Below are positions 10,745 through 21,600 of a DNA stretch of 64,000 nt, one piece after another. Origin of the DNA: Papio anubis. Taxonomy: Eukaryota > Chordata > Mammalia > Primates > Cercopithecidae. Under the pieces are notes generated by a model, which saw only the letters and a program-made list of their open reading frames with translations, was not told where the DNA came from and did no database searches. Position numbers and translations under genes: made by a program. The stretch covers positions 129,245,525 to 129,309,524 of the forward strand of contig NC_044996.1 of NCBI RefSeq assembly GCF_008728515.1, written 5' to 3'. The first letter of the stretch is position 1. Each line of letters opens with the position of its first letter.

Positions 10745-11280
10745 CAAATATACTTCTCTGACATATTTCGAGATGGCTATTCAGAAGGCCTGAAGGCAGG
10801 AATAGCCCAGCAAAACTGCGTTTTGTGGAGGAGATTTGCGTCTGCAGAGAAAATCTGCATTGGTGGAATAAACAGCCAGGCTTTTTCTGAGGCTCCTCCC
10901 TTGTCTACATCTAGGAAAGATTGACTGAGAACCTGACACCTTTAAAGGTCTGACAGAAACATTCACCACAGGCTACCATCTATTCTTTATGAGGGCTGCT
11001 CCCTGTGAAGTTTCATCTACATAAAAAGATGGCCTTTGCTCCGTGCCTTTCTTCCTCTTCTCTACCTCCCATGACTTGCGTGCTCTAAACCCCTATTCTT
11101 TCTGTAACCTTAAGACGGTACAAAAGCATCAACCATCTGGCCATTTCTTTGCGTTTTCATATTTTGTATGACTCCCAGCATGTAATAAATATTTATGGCT
11201 TTTTTTTTTCCTGTTAATCTTTGTATTATCAATTTGTTTTATAGGCTTAAATGGTTGAAACTTCAGGGGAAAAATGTAAA
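10745..11280 (+). repeat. Probable ERV-class LTR, sense, subfamily not named
   Basis: The layout is LTR-like: 'gacacctttaaaggtctgac', a pyrimidine-rich stretch (11040-11070), 'tgtaaccttaagacggtaca', then AATAAATATTTATGGC with a T-run and 'cctgttaatctttgta'. That is the polyadenylation signal and R/U5 pattern of ERV1-type LTRs. Boundaries are estimated, and no target duplication was confirmed. Confidence 0.5.
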
Positions 11281-11387
11281 CGTTTCTACAACATTTATGA
11301 TCACTTTAGGCTCTAGGTGTTGGTAAGTTTCTAAGCATTTGGGGATGTAGCTCTCTTTGCTTCACCATTAACCGTCCTTTGACATTC

Positions 11388-11535
11388 AAAATGTCGTTGG
11401 ACCACCAGCATGGCATTACTCAGGAGCTTGTTAGAAATGCCATCTCAGAGGCTTACCTTAAATATGGTATCGTGGCAGAATCTGCATTTTAGCAAGATCT
11501 CCACGTGATTCCTATGCACATGCAAGTGAATCAGC
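11388..11535 (+). mobile_element. MER5A-like hAT-Charlie fragment
   Basis: Matches the MER5A order: 'gaccaccagcatggcatta', 'aggagcttgttagaaatgcc', 'agaatctgcattttagcaag', 'tgattcctatgcacatg'. Ends are decayed. Confidence 0.75.
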
Positions 11536-11792
11536 AAGTAGGCCATGGAAGGGATTAAGAGATCTCTTTTCTCAAAACATCGCCCACTGAGCCAGGATTG
11601 TCATTATTTAGAATGAATTTCTCTAGTTTATGCCCCTTTTAAGAAATATCCCTGGTCTGCATACATAACTCAGCAAGTCATTTTCAGTTCAAAGCCTTCA
11701 CATGATCCATCCACTTGGGACAAATGGCAAAGAGCAGGTTGATTGGAAAGTTAGGGTTGGGGGAGGGAAGTAGAGTAGAAAAATGCAGTGCC

Positions 11793-12082
11793 GGCTGGGC
11801 GCGCTGGCTCACACCTGTAATCTCAGCACTTTGGGAGGCCGAGGCGGGCGGATCATGAGGTCAGGAGATTGAGACCATCCTAGCTAATACGGTGAAAGCC
11901 CGTCTCTACTAAAAATGAAAAAAAAAAAATTAGCCGGGCGTGTTGGCGGGCGCCTGTAGTCCCAGCTACTCGGGAGGCTGAGGCAGGAGAATGGCGTGAA
12001 CCTGGGAGGCGGAGCTTGCAGTGAGCCGAGATCGTGCCACTGGACTCCAGCCTGGGCGGCAGAGCAAGACTCTGTCTCAAAA

Positions 12083-12117
<35 letters not shown>

Positions 12118-12131
12118 AAAGAAAAAAGAAA
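11793..12131 (+). repeat. AluY, sense, with (AAAT)n tail
   Basis: Full-length AluY ('gaggcaggagaatggcgtga', 'ggaggcggagcttgcagtga'). The tail became AAAT repeats at 12080-12120. The perfect 16-bp duplication AGAAAAATGCAGTGCC lies at 11777-11792 and 12132-12147. Confidence 0.95.
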
Positions 12132-12283
12132 AGAAAAATGCAGTGCCTTTGGTGGAAGAAAGTGAGCCAGCTCCATAACCATGGTGCCCTGGGACTGGAA
12201 AGCTGTGCCACAGTGGTGGGCAGGAAGTAACAAAAATACCAATCCCAATGCTCACAATAATGGTAAATAATTGTTGGTTAGGG

Positions 12284-12771
12284 GGTTCCTAAACTTGTTT
12301 CACAATCAGAATCACCTGGGGCAGGTAGAAGGGGACTCCTGTTTCTGTTTTTAAAATTATTTTTAAAGAATGGGGTCTCGCTCTGTCACCCAGGCTGGAG
12401 TGCAGTTGCACGATCCTAGTTTGCTGCAGCCTGGAGCTCCTGGGTTCAAGCCATCCTCCTGCTTCCACCTCCCAAGTTGCTGGGACTACAGGTGTATGCC
12501 ACCATGCTTGGCTAATTTTTTAATTTTTATCTTTATTTTTGTAGCGATGGAGTCTCAATGTGTTGCCCAGGCTTGCCTCAAATTCCTGGCCTCGAGTGAT
12601 CCTCCCGCCTTGGCCTCCCAAAATGCTGAGATTACTGGTGTGACCCACCTCACCCTGCCAAGGCTTCTCAAAAATACAGATTCCCAAAGGCAGGGACCCA
12701 CCCTGGGTTTACGCCATCAGAGAAACCTGAGCATCTGTGTTTTAAACTAGTGTCTCAGGTATTAAAATGTA
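12284..12771 (-). mobile_element. MER5A-like element, split by an Alu
   Basis: Left part 'cacaatcagaatcacctggg' (12301-12320) and right part 'atacagattcccaaaggcag' to 'tctgtgttttaaactagtg' (12675-12753) are the two halves of an antisense MER5. The Alu at 12342-12659 separates them. Confidence 0.65.
12342..12659 (-). repeat. AluJ, antisense, inside MER5A
   Basis: Dimeric antisense Alu ('cctggagctcctgggttca', 'ttgtagcgatggagtctca') ending 'cacctcaccctgcc'. It is more recent than the MER5 it interrupts. Confidence 0.88.
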
Positions 12772-12834
12772 TGCAGGACCAAGTAAATGGTGAGCCTGGA
12801 TCCTGTGGCTGATGCTCCAAAAATGTTATCTCCA

Positions 12835-13005
12835 AGGCTCACAATAAGCCTAAAACATATTATGCTATTTTCCTAACTGCATTTTATAATGCAGAAGTTG
12901 GGTTGCTTGCCCAGTGTCACACAGGCAGCGGGCAGCAGATGGAGGATTCCATCCTAGATCTGTCTGACTCCAAAGTCTTTGTTCTATCTATTCTCATACC
13001 ACCTT
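12835..13005 (+). repeat. MIR SINE, sense
   Basis: Clear MIR core: 'cttgcccagtgtcacacagg', 'tagatctgtctgactccaaa', 'gtctttgttctatctattct'. Confidence 0.85.
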
Positions 13006-14129
13006 CCATAAAGCCACTATGGCTGAAGTGTTATCTTACTCAGGGCACACTCTGGTTGCCTCGTCTCCCTTCTGTGGGGGTGACGGTTTCTGCAGAAGTT
13101 CCCTAATCTGACCTCAAATTATGACATCAGTATCTAGGCTTGAGTAGAATGGTGCAAGGAGACCAGACTGGTGAATTACCAAGGATGGCCCCCTCCTTCT
13201 TCCCCTTCTGATGTGGTTAATAACTAGTAACCCAGAGCCTACGATACTGATCCCCATAGGGATGAGAAACAGGGCTCTCTTGGGTAATTGAAAATTTCTG
13301 GTTGCCTGGGTATTGAGGCAGTTTCCAAAAGTGATGGAAACAAGCACATATTGCTCCTGCCCTCTGATACCTTATTTTGTTCCAAGAAATCCCTAGAAAG
13401 AAAATACAGCAATTTAATACAGCAATGTTAAATAGTGATAGTAGCGGGAATAGGGCACCATCTGGTACATTTGAATAATTGTCAAGGTTGGATTTTCTTT
13501 AAATGCTGCTTATTGCTCAGTCCACCCATATTAAATCACTAGAGCTACAAGTCATCTGATGGTGATGTTTTGGCATTACAAGACTGTGCTTGCATATTAA
13601 ATTCCTCAACTTGGGCTCAGTTTGGGAATTCAAAATGCAGCATTTGATCTTCATCTATATTTAATCTCCTGTTATTGGTTATAGCTCCTTTTATAGGTTT
13701 ATTTCAAAAACTTTTGATTCTGATACTGTCATGTTGAATAGTGGTTTCCCATGCAGGGTGTGCAAACCACCCAAAAATTATCTTTTTCATGGCAACATTA
13801 AAAAATTTTAATTTATATGTATGTTATAATGTATATAATATTGGACTATAGTGGTAGAACATGTATATAATTTGTAAATAAATACATATAAACATGGGGG
13901 GATACATGATTCAAAGTTTTCTCCCTTTGAAATGTTGGCTCAAAGTTTACAAACTTTTCATCCAATATATTACCTCCTCCTTACCAGCATCATGTTATCT
14001 TCTCATTTAATAAGAGAGCCTTCGTCTTTGTCAATTCATGTTTACTGAACTACGTAGGATTATGTGAATGTTCCAGCGTATATAAGAGGATAAGACATTT
14101 GCTGTTCTTAGGATGTTTAACTATCTGCA
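13006..14129. other. No named repeat; AT-rich in part
   Basis: Unassigned. 13790-13900 is AT-rich with TATATAAT motifs. The 77-residue minus frame at 13114-13347 has no domain I recognise. Confidence 0.4.
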
Positions 14130-14232
14130 ATGGAGATGATGATACTAGTGGTAATTTTGGAGGAGGTGACAATGTTAATGGTGGTGACGATGCTGATGTT
14201 GCTGCTGCTGCTGGTGATCATGATGGCCAAGA
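14130..14232. repeat. Degenerate triplet-rich tract (GAT/GGT/GCT)
   Basis: Imperfect TGR/GCT triplets, with a pure run GCTGCTGCTGCTG at 14201-14213. The hydrophobic frame over it is a by-product of the repeat. Confidence 0.75.
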
Positions 14233-14755
14233 AAGAGATAAAGAAGAAAGTCTTATTTATGGTTGAGATTAAAGCAAAATGGGAATTGAAGGCTTCTCCT
14301 CCCTGCTCTCTGGTAATGCGACATCTTTACCTAGCAGTGATGCTCTTCCCTGCTTGTTCATCTTTCTTCCAATATAGCTTAAAAATACTTTTTAGTCATC
14401 CTCAGCATGTACTATAAATCTCAGCTTCCTAGGATTTGAGCCTTGGGAGCAGGAGGTTTTTCTAAGCCCCTTCCACTCTTCTGTATGTATTTTGGTCCTC
14501 GGTGCTCCACAAGCTGTGAAAGCTGTGAGTCATGATTCCCATATGGTGGGATTCCCTCCCCTCCCCTCCATCGACATGCCTGCCCTGCCATCTGCTGCCA
14601 CTCTCAAGGTTATAGAGCAAGAGATAATGCAGGGAAGGGAAAGGAAAACACCAGGAAAACCAACACTGTTTTATAAGTAAAATAGAAAAAAAAAGATGTA
14701 TTTTTCTTACTACAAAAACAACTTGTATTCACTACAGAGAAATAAGAAACTGAAG

Positions 14756-14823
14756 CACAAAACCAAACCAAACCAAATCTAACCAAACCCAACCCAACCA
14801 ACCCAACCCAACCCAAACAAAAC
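14756..14823. repeat. Degenerate AACCA/AACCC pentanucleotide repeat
   Basis: Repeating AACCAAACCAAACC, drifting to AACCCAACCC, over about 65 bp. The plus strand is almost free of G and T. Confidence 0.9.
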
Positions 14824-14957
14824 AGTCTCCCTCTGAGCATCATTCATCACTTTAACCATCTCCATGTATGTTTTTCCAAATCTGTGTTACAACCTCTATC
14901 TATGTAGCTGTATAAATACAATAAGATCATTACCACATATTTTTTGTGACCTGTTTC

Positions 14958-15246
14958 TTTTTTTTTTTTTTTTTTTTTTGAGGCAGTCATCTATCTTAGG
15001 CTGGAGTGCAGTGGCGGGATCTCTGCTCACTGCAAGCTCCATGCCTCCCGGGTTTCGCCATTCTCCTGTAGCTCAGCCTCGAGGTAGCTGGGACTACAAG
15101 GCATTTCGCCACCTGTGGCTAGTTTTTAGGTACTTTTAGTAGAGACGAGAGGGTTTCACCGTGTTAGCCAGGATGGTCTGATCTCCTGACCTGCGTGATC
15201 CAGCCGTCTCGGCCCAAAGTGCTAGGATTACAGGCAGACCACGCTG
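14958..15246 (-). repeat. AluY/YR-type, antisense, with many small indels
   Basis: Young-lineage blocks are intact ('caccgtgttagccaggatgg', 'ctgcaagctcc', 'cgtctcggcc'). They are interrupted every 20-40 bp by small insertions and losses, for example 'gacgagagggtttc', 'gatggtctgatctcc', 'ctgcgtgatcc' and 'ggcagaccacgc'. The flanks 'gtgacctgtttctt' (left) and 'gtgacctgtgagcctgtttctt' (right) are the target duplication, with 8 extra bases in the right copy. Confidence 0.85.
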
Positions 15247-15322
15247 TGACCTGTGAGCCTGTTTCTTGTTTAACTGAATCATGAACATATTTTCATGTCT
15301 GTAAATGTACCCCTAAACTAGC

Positions 15323-15553
15323 TTTTTTTTTTGACAGAGTCTCATTCTGTCATCCAGGCTGGAGTGCAGTGGTGCAATCACAGCTCACTTCAGCTTTGAC
15401 CTCCCCGGCTTCAGCAATCCTCCCACCTCAGCCTCCTGGATAGCTGAGTAGCTGGGACTACAGGCATGTGCCTCCATGCCTGGGTTCAAGGAATCCACCC
15501 GCCTCAGCCTCTCAAACTTCTGGGATTACAGGCGTGAGCTACCGCGCTCGGCC
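15323..15553 (-). repeat. Antisense Alu with internal deletion
   Basis: Right-arm sequence runs to 'catgtgcctccatgcctggg' and jumps directly to 'ttcaaggaatccacccgcct'. The inter-arm and left-arm segment of about 65 bp is lost. Flanks CACTAGC / AAACTAGC suggest the target site. Confidence 0.85.
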
Positions 15554-15907
15554 CACACTAGCATTTTTAATATTTAATGAATATTTTCTATGCAAAGCAT
15601 TATTCCAATTGCTGCAGTTTATATACAAAAATAGGTAGGATAGTCTCTGCCCTCATGTGGGTATCGCATGATTTTTTTCTCCCTATCTAACATTTAGGTC
15701 ATTTCCATATATTTGCTTTTACAAATAATGCTGTGATGAATATCCTTGTAGCTAAGTCCATGCATATGCTCATAATTTTAGAATGATTGTGCTGGCTACT
15801 CTCTGTTTGCCCCTCCGGTCTACTCTCCATCCTTGTCTGCCTTGTTCCATGGACCACATAAGGGCTCATTTGCCCTCAGGCAATGTGCAGCTCATGCAGG
15901 GCTTTAG
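15554..15907. other. Unassigned; possible old LINE fragment
   Basis: 15690-15750 ('ggtcatttccatatatttgc', 'aataatgctgtgatgaatat') resembles antisense old LINE-1 3' sequence, but is too short to place. Confidence 0.3.
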
Positions 15908-16100
15908 GGAGGGCGGTAGAGAAGAGTGGGTGATATATTGTGACTCCTACCCTGCCTCCTTGTAGGCTGTCATTAGCTGCATTCTTGTATTAATGGTTGT
16001 GGTGCCTGGGTAGCCCTCTCCCAGAGCTTAGTTCTCAGGAAGTTGCTAACCCCAAGGTAATGCACCATTCCTTGTTAGTTTCCTTTAACCTTGCCCTTGC
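15908..16100. repeat. 193-bp direct duplication, copy 1
   Basis: Begins GGAGGGCGGTAGAGAAG and ends TTGCCCTTGC. It matches 17311-17503 over 193 bp with three substitutions and no indel. The downstream flank ('gttcttcattaaacctttct', 'gccatctgtttcctggcagg') looks like the end of an interspersed repeat that I cannot name. Confidence 0.95.
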
Positions 16101-16189
16101 CTTTATAGAGAGTTCTTCATTAAACCTTTCTCACTTACCCCATGTGAGTTTGCCATCTGTTTCCTGGCAGGACCCTGGATGATAAATGC

Positions 16190-16627
16190 GTGCTCCTATT
16201 CCTAGCATATTCTGCATCCCTAATTGCTCACCTGCATTGGGAACTTGGGAAGGATTGTGTAGAAAGGTCAAGAGCTCCCTTTTTGCTGACTGAAGGACTG
16301 GATACCTGTGATCATTGAGCAGCCATCTTCTATTTCTTTCTCCTGGACACCTCCAGGCTCTCATGGGGATTTCTCAACCTATGCCTGTGGCACTCTGCTG
16401 GGGCCCAGAGGAAATAATCAAGAGAGCCCTTAGCCCTCCTGCCTAGAGCTTTGACCTCAAGTATGTGAGAATTTCACCTTGTTCAGGATGCTCAAAACCT
16501 TCTCTGGAGTCCAAGTGGGGTGGGAAAGGTTGTCGTGGTCATTTCTTATCCTTTTAAACACCTGAACTCACAGCACAATTTGTTTATTAAATTATTTCTC
16601 TACTTTAGTTTTAAATGGTATTACAAT
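16190..16627. other. No recognised feature
   Basis: Unassigned sequence between the first duplication copy and the next Alu. No credible coding frame. Confidence 0.4.
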
Positions 16628-16943
16628 TTTTTGTTTGTTTATTTGTTTTTGTTTTGTTTTTGAGACAGGGGTTCGCTCTGTGGCCCAGGCTGGAGTGCAG
16701 TGGCATGATCACGGCTCAATGCAGCCTCAACCTCCTGGGCTCAAGTGATCCTTCCACCTCAGCCTCCCAAGTGGCTGGGACCACAGGTATGCACCACCGC
16801 ACCCAGCTAACTTTTGTATTTTTCGTAGAAGCAGGGTCTCCCTATGTTGTCCAGGCTGGTCTTGAACACCTGCACTCAAGCCATCTGCCCACCTCAGCCT
16901 CCCAAAGTACTGGAATTACAGGCATGAGCCACCTTGCCTGGCC
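16628..16943 (-). repeat. AluJb, antisense
   Basis: Full-length antisense Alu with TTTG/TTTTG tail at 16628-16660, 'cagcctcaacctcctgggct' and 'ccaccttgcctggcc' end. Confidence 0.9.
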
Positions 16944-17310
16944 TACAGTATTCTTATTAAATAGCCAGAAGTATATTTTCAGAGCTTCTAGCTTGGATTA
17001 GAGTCCCCTGATACAATTTCTTCTGTGATTCTGTCTTTTCTGTGCATCAGTAGAAATGTGTTTTCCTAAAGTCTACATCCAGTTTTACCTTCCTTGCCTT
17101 TGGATTTTCAGATAACACAATCAATCCCTTTATTCAAAGGTTCTTCACACTTCTGTTTAATCAATTGTTCTTGACTGTTCAGAATGAAGTGTCTGTCACA
17201 TTTCTTTTGTTACCTTCTCTTCAATGAAATTGTTAGCAAGACTAGTCAAAAATGATCAAATACTCTTCTTTTTGGTGGGAAATGAGAGTTTTCCATGGAG
17301 GAACTTTGGA

Positions 17311-17503
17311 GGAGGGCGGTAGAGAAGGGTGGGTGATATATTGTGACTCCTACCCTGCCTCCTTGTAGGCTGTCATTAGCTGCATTCTTGTATTAATGGT
17401 TGTGGTGCCTGGGTAGCCCTCTCCCAGAGCTTAGTTCTCAGGAAGTTGCTAACCCCAAGGTAATTCACCATTCCTTGTTAGTTTCCTTTAATCTTGCCCT
17501 TGC
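17311..17503. repeat. 193-bp direct duplication, copy 2
   Basis: Same sequence and orientation as 15908-16100. The substitutions are GAAGGGT for GAAGAGT, TTCACC for TGCACC, and TTAATC for TTAACC. Flanks on both sides are unrelated to copy 1, and copy spacing is 1403 bp. Confidence 0.95.
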
Positions 17504-17650
17504 ATGCCCCGCATATTTGGGGTCCCCATCTTATTGCTCCAGACCCCTGCTCCTTAATGCATTACTGCCTTTGGGAATTCCAGTTCCCAGAGGTGGGCAC
17601 TAGGAGAAAGTTGGTTTCAGAGGCAGAAAGATCTCGAGTTTAATCCAATC

Positions 17651-17685
17651 ATTATTTATTTATTTATTTATTTATTATTATTTAC
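17651..17685. repeat. (TTTA)n / (TTA)n microsatellite
   Basis: Tandem TTTA units shifting to TTA. Confidence 0.9.
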
Positions 17686-17956
17686 TTGGCCTTGCCTAAG
17701 CAGGACATCAAAAATTTGGTTATTAATTAAGAATTGTTCCTCTCCATGGAAATCTTTAGTAAAAGGCCAAAGATTTATTTGTTCTGAAGAGAAACCAGAG
17801 CATCCAATATTATTGACTGTGTGAATCTAAGGCTTCTGCCTTACTGAGTTGCAAGCTTCCCGACCCAGCTCACAGATTATGAGAAGTAAATGGGATGACC
17901 TCTATGGAAATAATCAAGCACAGTGTGTGGAACTGTGGTTGCTCAGTCTGTGACTT

Positions 17957-18125
17957 ATTCTCCCCAACTCCCTTTCCCACTTCCTCTCGCCACGCCTTTT
18001 CCTCCTCCCTCTCGCCATCTCCCTCCCCCTTCCCTGTCTTCTACAGTTCCCCTTTTCTTCCTACTTCCCATTTCCTGTCCCCACCTCTTCTCCTCCCTAC
18101 TCCTCATCTCTCCTCTATACTTTCT
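17957..18125. repeat. Polypyrimidine tract, about 170 bp
   Basis: The plus strand is almost entirely C and T with rare purines (CTCCC, CCTCC, TTCCC blocks). The overlapping frames on both strands are compositional. It is not an evident Alu tail. Confidence 0.85.
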
Positions 18126-19384
18126 ATGTGAGACTAACACGAGGACAAGAGGAATTAAAAGCCAAGTCAGAAATATGTCAGATAGTTCCATTTCTCTTTG
18201 AAACAAATCATAGATGTGCAGGGCATTGCACTCAGAAGGGAAACTCCCAATCATAAATCCAGGCTCCAAAAGGCTTTTCCAATACTCCCTATTTAGTTCA
18301 TGAACTCTCACCGTGGAGCATTGAGAACACAAAAAATGGCAGGAAATTGCTGATAATGTTCATTATTTTCCCAGTCTTTGAAAAATGCCTATTTAATGTT
18401 TTGGACTGAAGATTTTTCCTGGTGAATCAAAAGATAAACTCCTAAAATGGTTACATAATATATCAAATGGTCTTATCTGGTGGAAGCCAGCCGGCTAGCT
18501 AACATGAGCCAGTTCAGTAATTCTGAGGTGTTTGGAGTCAAGTTGGGAAAGGGATCCTGGGTTTCAGGAAACTGCTGCAGCAGCTGATGGGGCTGCTCTA
18601 AATGTTGGCTGGAGAAATGCACTTTGGGTCCTTTGCACCAAAATTTAGATTTACTTGGTTTCTCTTCTCAATTCTTACAAATCCTTAGCTTATCAAGGAA
18701 GATCAATGATCTTAAGATCTTTTAAGACTGCCCCACAATATGATGACAGAAAATATATTTTATCTTAAAATTTTATTACACTGTATTATATATATATGAA
18801 ATAATAAATATAATGTGTAATATATGTGTAAGTTGTGAAGACTATTGACATATAAACACACAGGGGCTGGAACATTAATATCTGGGTTGTCCTCCATGAT
18901 GTCTGCCTCTCCCACCAAAATACCTGCTCTCCTGAATTTTGCATTCCCCTTCTTTAAAAACAAATTACTGAATTTTCTGAGCTTCCTCCTAAGGAGTCAG
19001 GAGACTCATGGTCTGGTTCCTGGACTTTCCTCACAGTACGGCTCCCATATGCCTATCTCCACTCATGCCTCAAAAGGAGAAACCAAGACTGCCTTCTGCT
19101 CTGAGACAGGCAGAGACTCAGCCTCTCTGGGCTTGCTGAGGAAGGGAGAAAAAAACTGCAAGAAGCTATTGAACATACTGATGAAATAAAAAATGAAATA
19201 GATTTAATGAACTAGTTAGTGAGAAGATTTTGACAGTAGAACAGAAATATAACAAACTCTGCCAACCATTTCTTCAGAAGAGGTCAGAATTGATCCCCCA
19301 AATCCCAAATTTTGGGGTAGCAGCATTTGTCAGCCATCTGTAATCACCCAACGGATTCTTCCTGCCTGCTGCACAGATAAAATC
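18126..19384. other. No named repeat; unassigned sequence
   Basis: Mixed sequence with an AT-rich patch at 18765-18825. Open frames up to 125 residues show no domain and overlap low-complexity sequence. Confidence 0.4.
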
Positions 19385-20040
19385 AATTCACTGAGACCGT
19401 GGTACTGTAGTAGCGGAAGAGTTTAATTGACATGAGGCCGGCCACGCAGGAGATGGAGTTATTACTCAAATCGGTCTCCCTAAAGGCTTGGAGGTTAGGA
19501 TAGTTTGGCGGGCAGGGGACTAGGGAGTGGGCAATGTTGATTGGTTGGGGATGAAATCATAGCTGTGTGGAAAATGGTCTCTGTGCACTGAGTCAGCCTC
19601 TGAGTGGGGGCCGTAGGACAGGTTGAGTCATGAGTTGCAGTCACAGTCCAGGTAGAGTCATCTGGGTAGAGTCATCCCATCATCAGAAATGTGCAGAAGT
19701 CTGAAAAAATATCTCAAAAGGGCAACCTTAGGTTCTGCAGTAAGGATGTTACCTGCAGAAGTAGTTTGGGAAGTTACAAATCTTGTGACCCCTGGAACAG
19801 CTGTTTATGCTTACAATTTAGCAGAATTTTGGCTCCTCTCTTGATTAGTTTTACAAAGGTGGTTTAGTTTTGGGAAAGGCTATTATCATCCTTGCTTTGG
19901 TTAAACTCTAAACTAAATTATTCCTCAAATTAGCTTAACCTATACCCAGGAATGACAAAGGACAACTTGGAGGTTAGAGGCAAGATAGAGTCAACTATGT
20001 TAGATTTATCTTACCCTCATAATTTTGCAGAAGTAGTGTC
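19385..20040 (-). repeat. Probable ERV LTR/flank remnant, antisense, family not named
   Basis: Segments 'ggccggccacgcaggagatg', 'ggcttggaggttaggatag', 'ttgattggttggggatgaaa', 'tcatgagttgcagtcacag', 'aaaggctattatcatccttg' and 'acccaggaatgacaaaggac' belong to a dispersed primate LTR pattern that I have seen repeatedly but cannot name. Orientation is inferred. Boundaries are approximate. Confidence 0.45.
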
Positions 20041-20969
20041 ACATCCATAAGTGTCTGCACTGCTTGGGGAAGAGGAAGAAGAGGCACCCTGAGCAATACA
20101 CAATGGGAAAAGAGTCTCTACCCCTTTCTGTTTGAATTCATCTTTATCCATGTCCATCTCAACAAAACTGTATGGAACCAACACCACTGAGCTCTGCGGG
20201 AAAAAAGAAAAATCTGCTTCCTTTGCTCTGCTGGAAGCGGAAGGGTGTTAGGCCCCTGTGTGGTAGAGCATAGACTTCTAGCTTTTTTCCTTCTCAGAAA
20301 GAACACTGTGTCTCTTTGTAAATAAGGACAATTAGCATTTACCAACATGCATTTGTCTACTTTCTCTTGTTTAAAAAAACAAAAAAGAATTTTTAAAAAT
20401 GGGGTTCTAGAAAGTCAGTAAAGGTTAGGTTTGAGATGTTTGGGTGGGTAAAGTGGGCATTTTGACAACATGGCTTCTCCTTTGGTATGTTTAATTGTGA
20501 TTTTTTTTTTTTTAAAGCATCAGTTTGGTGAAAAATAATTGTGATGTTTACCAGGCATCCTTGCAGTTTAAGATGACACTAAAAATGAATTCTCTCCTAC
20601 TGACGACTTGAGCCCGGCCACTTGCTAGGAGAATCAGCAGAACCTGTAGGATCTCATTTGGAATTGGCATGCTCTATTGTAATTTTGTCCTTGTTTATTT
20701 TTAAATTTTGGTTTACTGGAAAGGAAAGATGATACTCAGTTTTAAATGTTAAACTTCTACAAGTGGCTTTGTTATAAAAGACTAAATGTATACACAAAAA
20801 CAAAAAATTACTCTTACCAGATGCATTTCTAAACAATTTGTTTAGTTTTGCTTGTTTTTGAGCTTTATACAAATGTCATAATAATGTATGTAGTGTTTTT
20901 TTCCTTCAAGTTTCTAACATTCATCAGTTCATCCGTATCATTGTTTTTAGTTGGTATTTATTTCTTTTT
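20041..20969. other. No named repeat; unassigned sequence
   Basis: Contains short A-runs and T-runs (20375-20395, 20503-20515). No credible exon. Confidence 0.4.
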
Positions 20970-20981
20970 ACTAGTGCCTTT

Positions 20982-21286
20982 GGCCAGGCATGGTGGCTTA
21001 CGCCTGTAATCCCAGCGATTTGGGAGGCCGAGATGGGTGAGGTCAGGAGTTTGAGACCAGCCTGGCCAACATGGTGAAACTCCGTCTCTACTAAAAGTAC
21101 AAAAAATTAGCTGAGCGTGGTGGCAGATCCCTGTAATCCCAGCTACTTGGGAGGCTGAGGCAAGAGAATCGCTTGAACCTGGGAGGCAGAGGTTGCAGTG
21201 AGCCGAGATCGCGCCATTGCACTCCAGCCTGGGCAACAGGAGTGAAACTCTGTCTCAAAAAACAAACAAACAAACAAAACAACACA
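20982..21286 (+). repeat. AluSx, sense
   Basis: Full-length Alu lacking about 10 bp in the left arm ('gagatgggtgaggtcaggag'), with (CAAA)n tail. Target duplication ACTAGTGCC-TTT at 20970-20981 and ACTAGTGCCCTT at 21287-21298. Confidence 0.92.
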
Positions 21287-21429
21287 ACTAGTGCCCTTAC
21301 ATTTCATTTGCTGAATGTATACAATTCATTTATCCATACCACTGTCTATAAATATTTTGGTTGTTTATAGTTTCTGGGTGTTTGCATAATAGTCTTGCTA
21401 ATGTAGATGAGACATATATTAATAAGAGA

Positions 21430-21600
21430 ACTGGGCACGGTGGCACATGCCTGTAGTCTCAGCTACCCAGGAGGCTGAGGCAGGAGGGTCATTTGAGACC
21501 AGGAGTTCAAGGCTGTAGTGCACTATGATTGTTCCTGTGAATAGCCATTGCATTCCAGCCTGGGCAATATAGCAAGACCCCATCTCTAAAAACAAAAAAG
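21430..21600 (+). repeat. Fossil Alu monomer close to 7SL RNA (FLAM_A-like)
   Basis: A monomer that keeps 7SL-type sequence lost in dimeric Alus: 'ggctgtagtgcactatgatt' followed by 'cctgtgaatagccattgcat'. Then 'gggcaatatagcaagacccc' and an A-rich tail. This is an early 7SL-derived free monomer, not a functional SRP RNA. Confidence 0.85.

Noticed and set aside
11880..12255. Overlapping 122- and 123-residue minus frames
   Set aside because: Both are translations of the AluY and its AAAT tail in two frames.
14201..14213. CTG repeat as an expansion-prone locus
   Set aside because: Only about four units and interrupted on both sides, far below unstable lengths.
14130..14417. Hydrophobic 95-residue frame (Met/Val/Leu-rich)
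   Set aside because: The hydrophobic run comes from GAT/GGT/GCT triplets in a simple repeat. No signal of a real gene around it.
17955..18332. 125-residue Glu/Arg/Gly-rich minus frame
   Set aside because: It is the purine strand of the polypyrimidine tract. Composition explains the open frame.
21430..21600. Possible functional 7SL RNA gene
   Set aside because: The central S domain of 7SL is missing and an A-rich tail follows, so it is a retroposed monomer.
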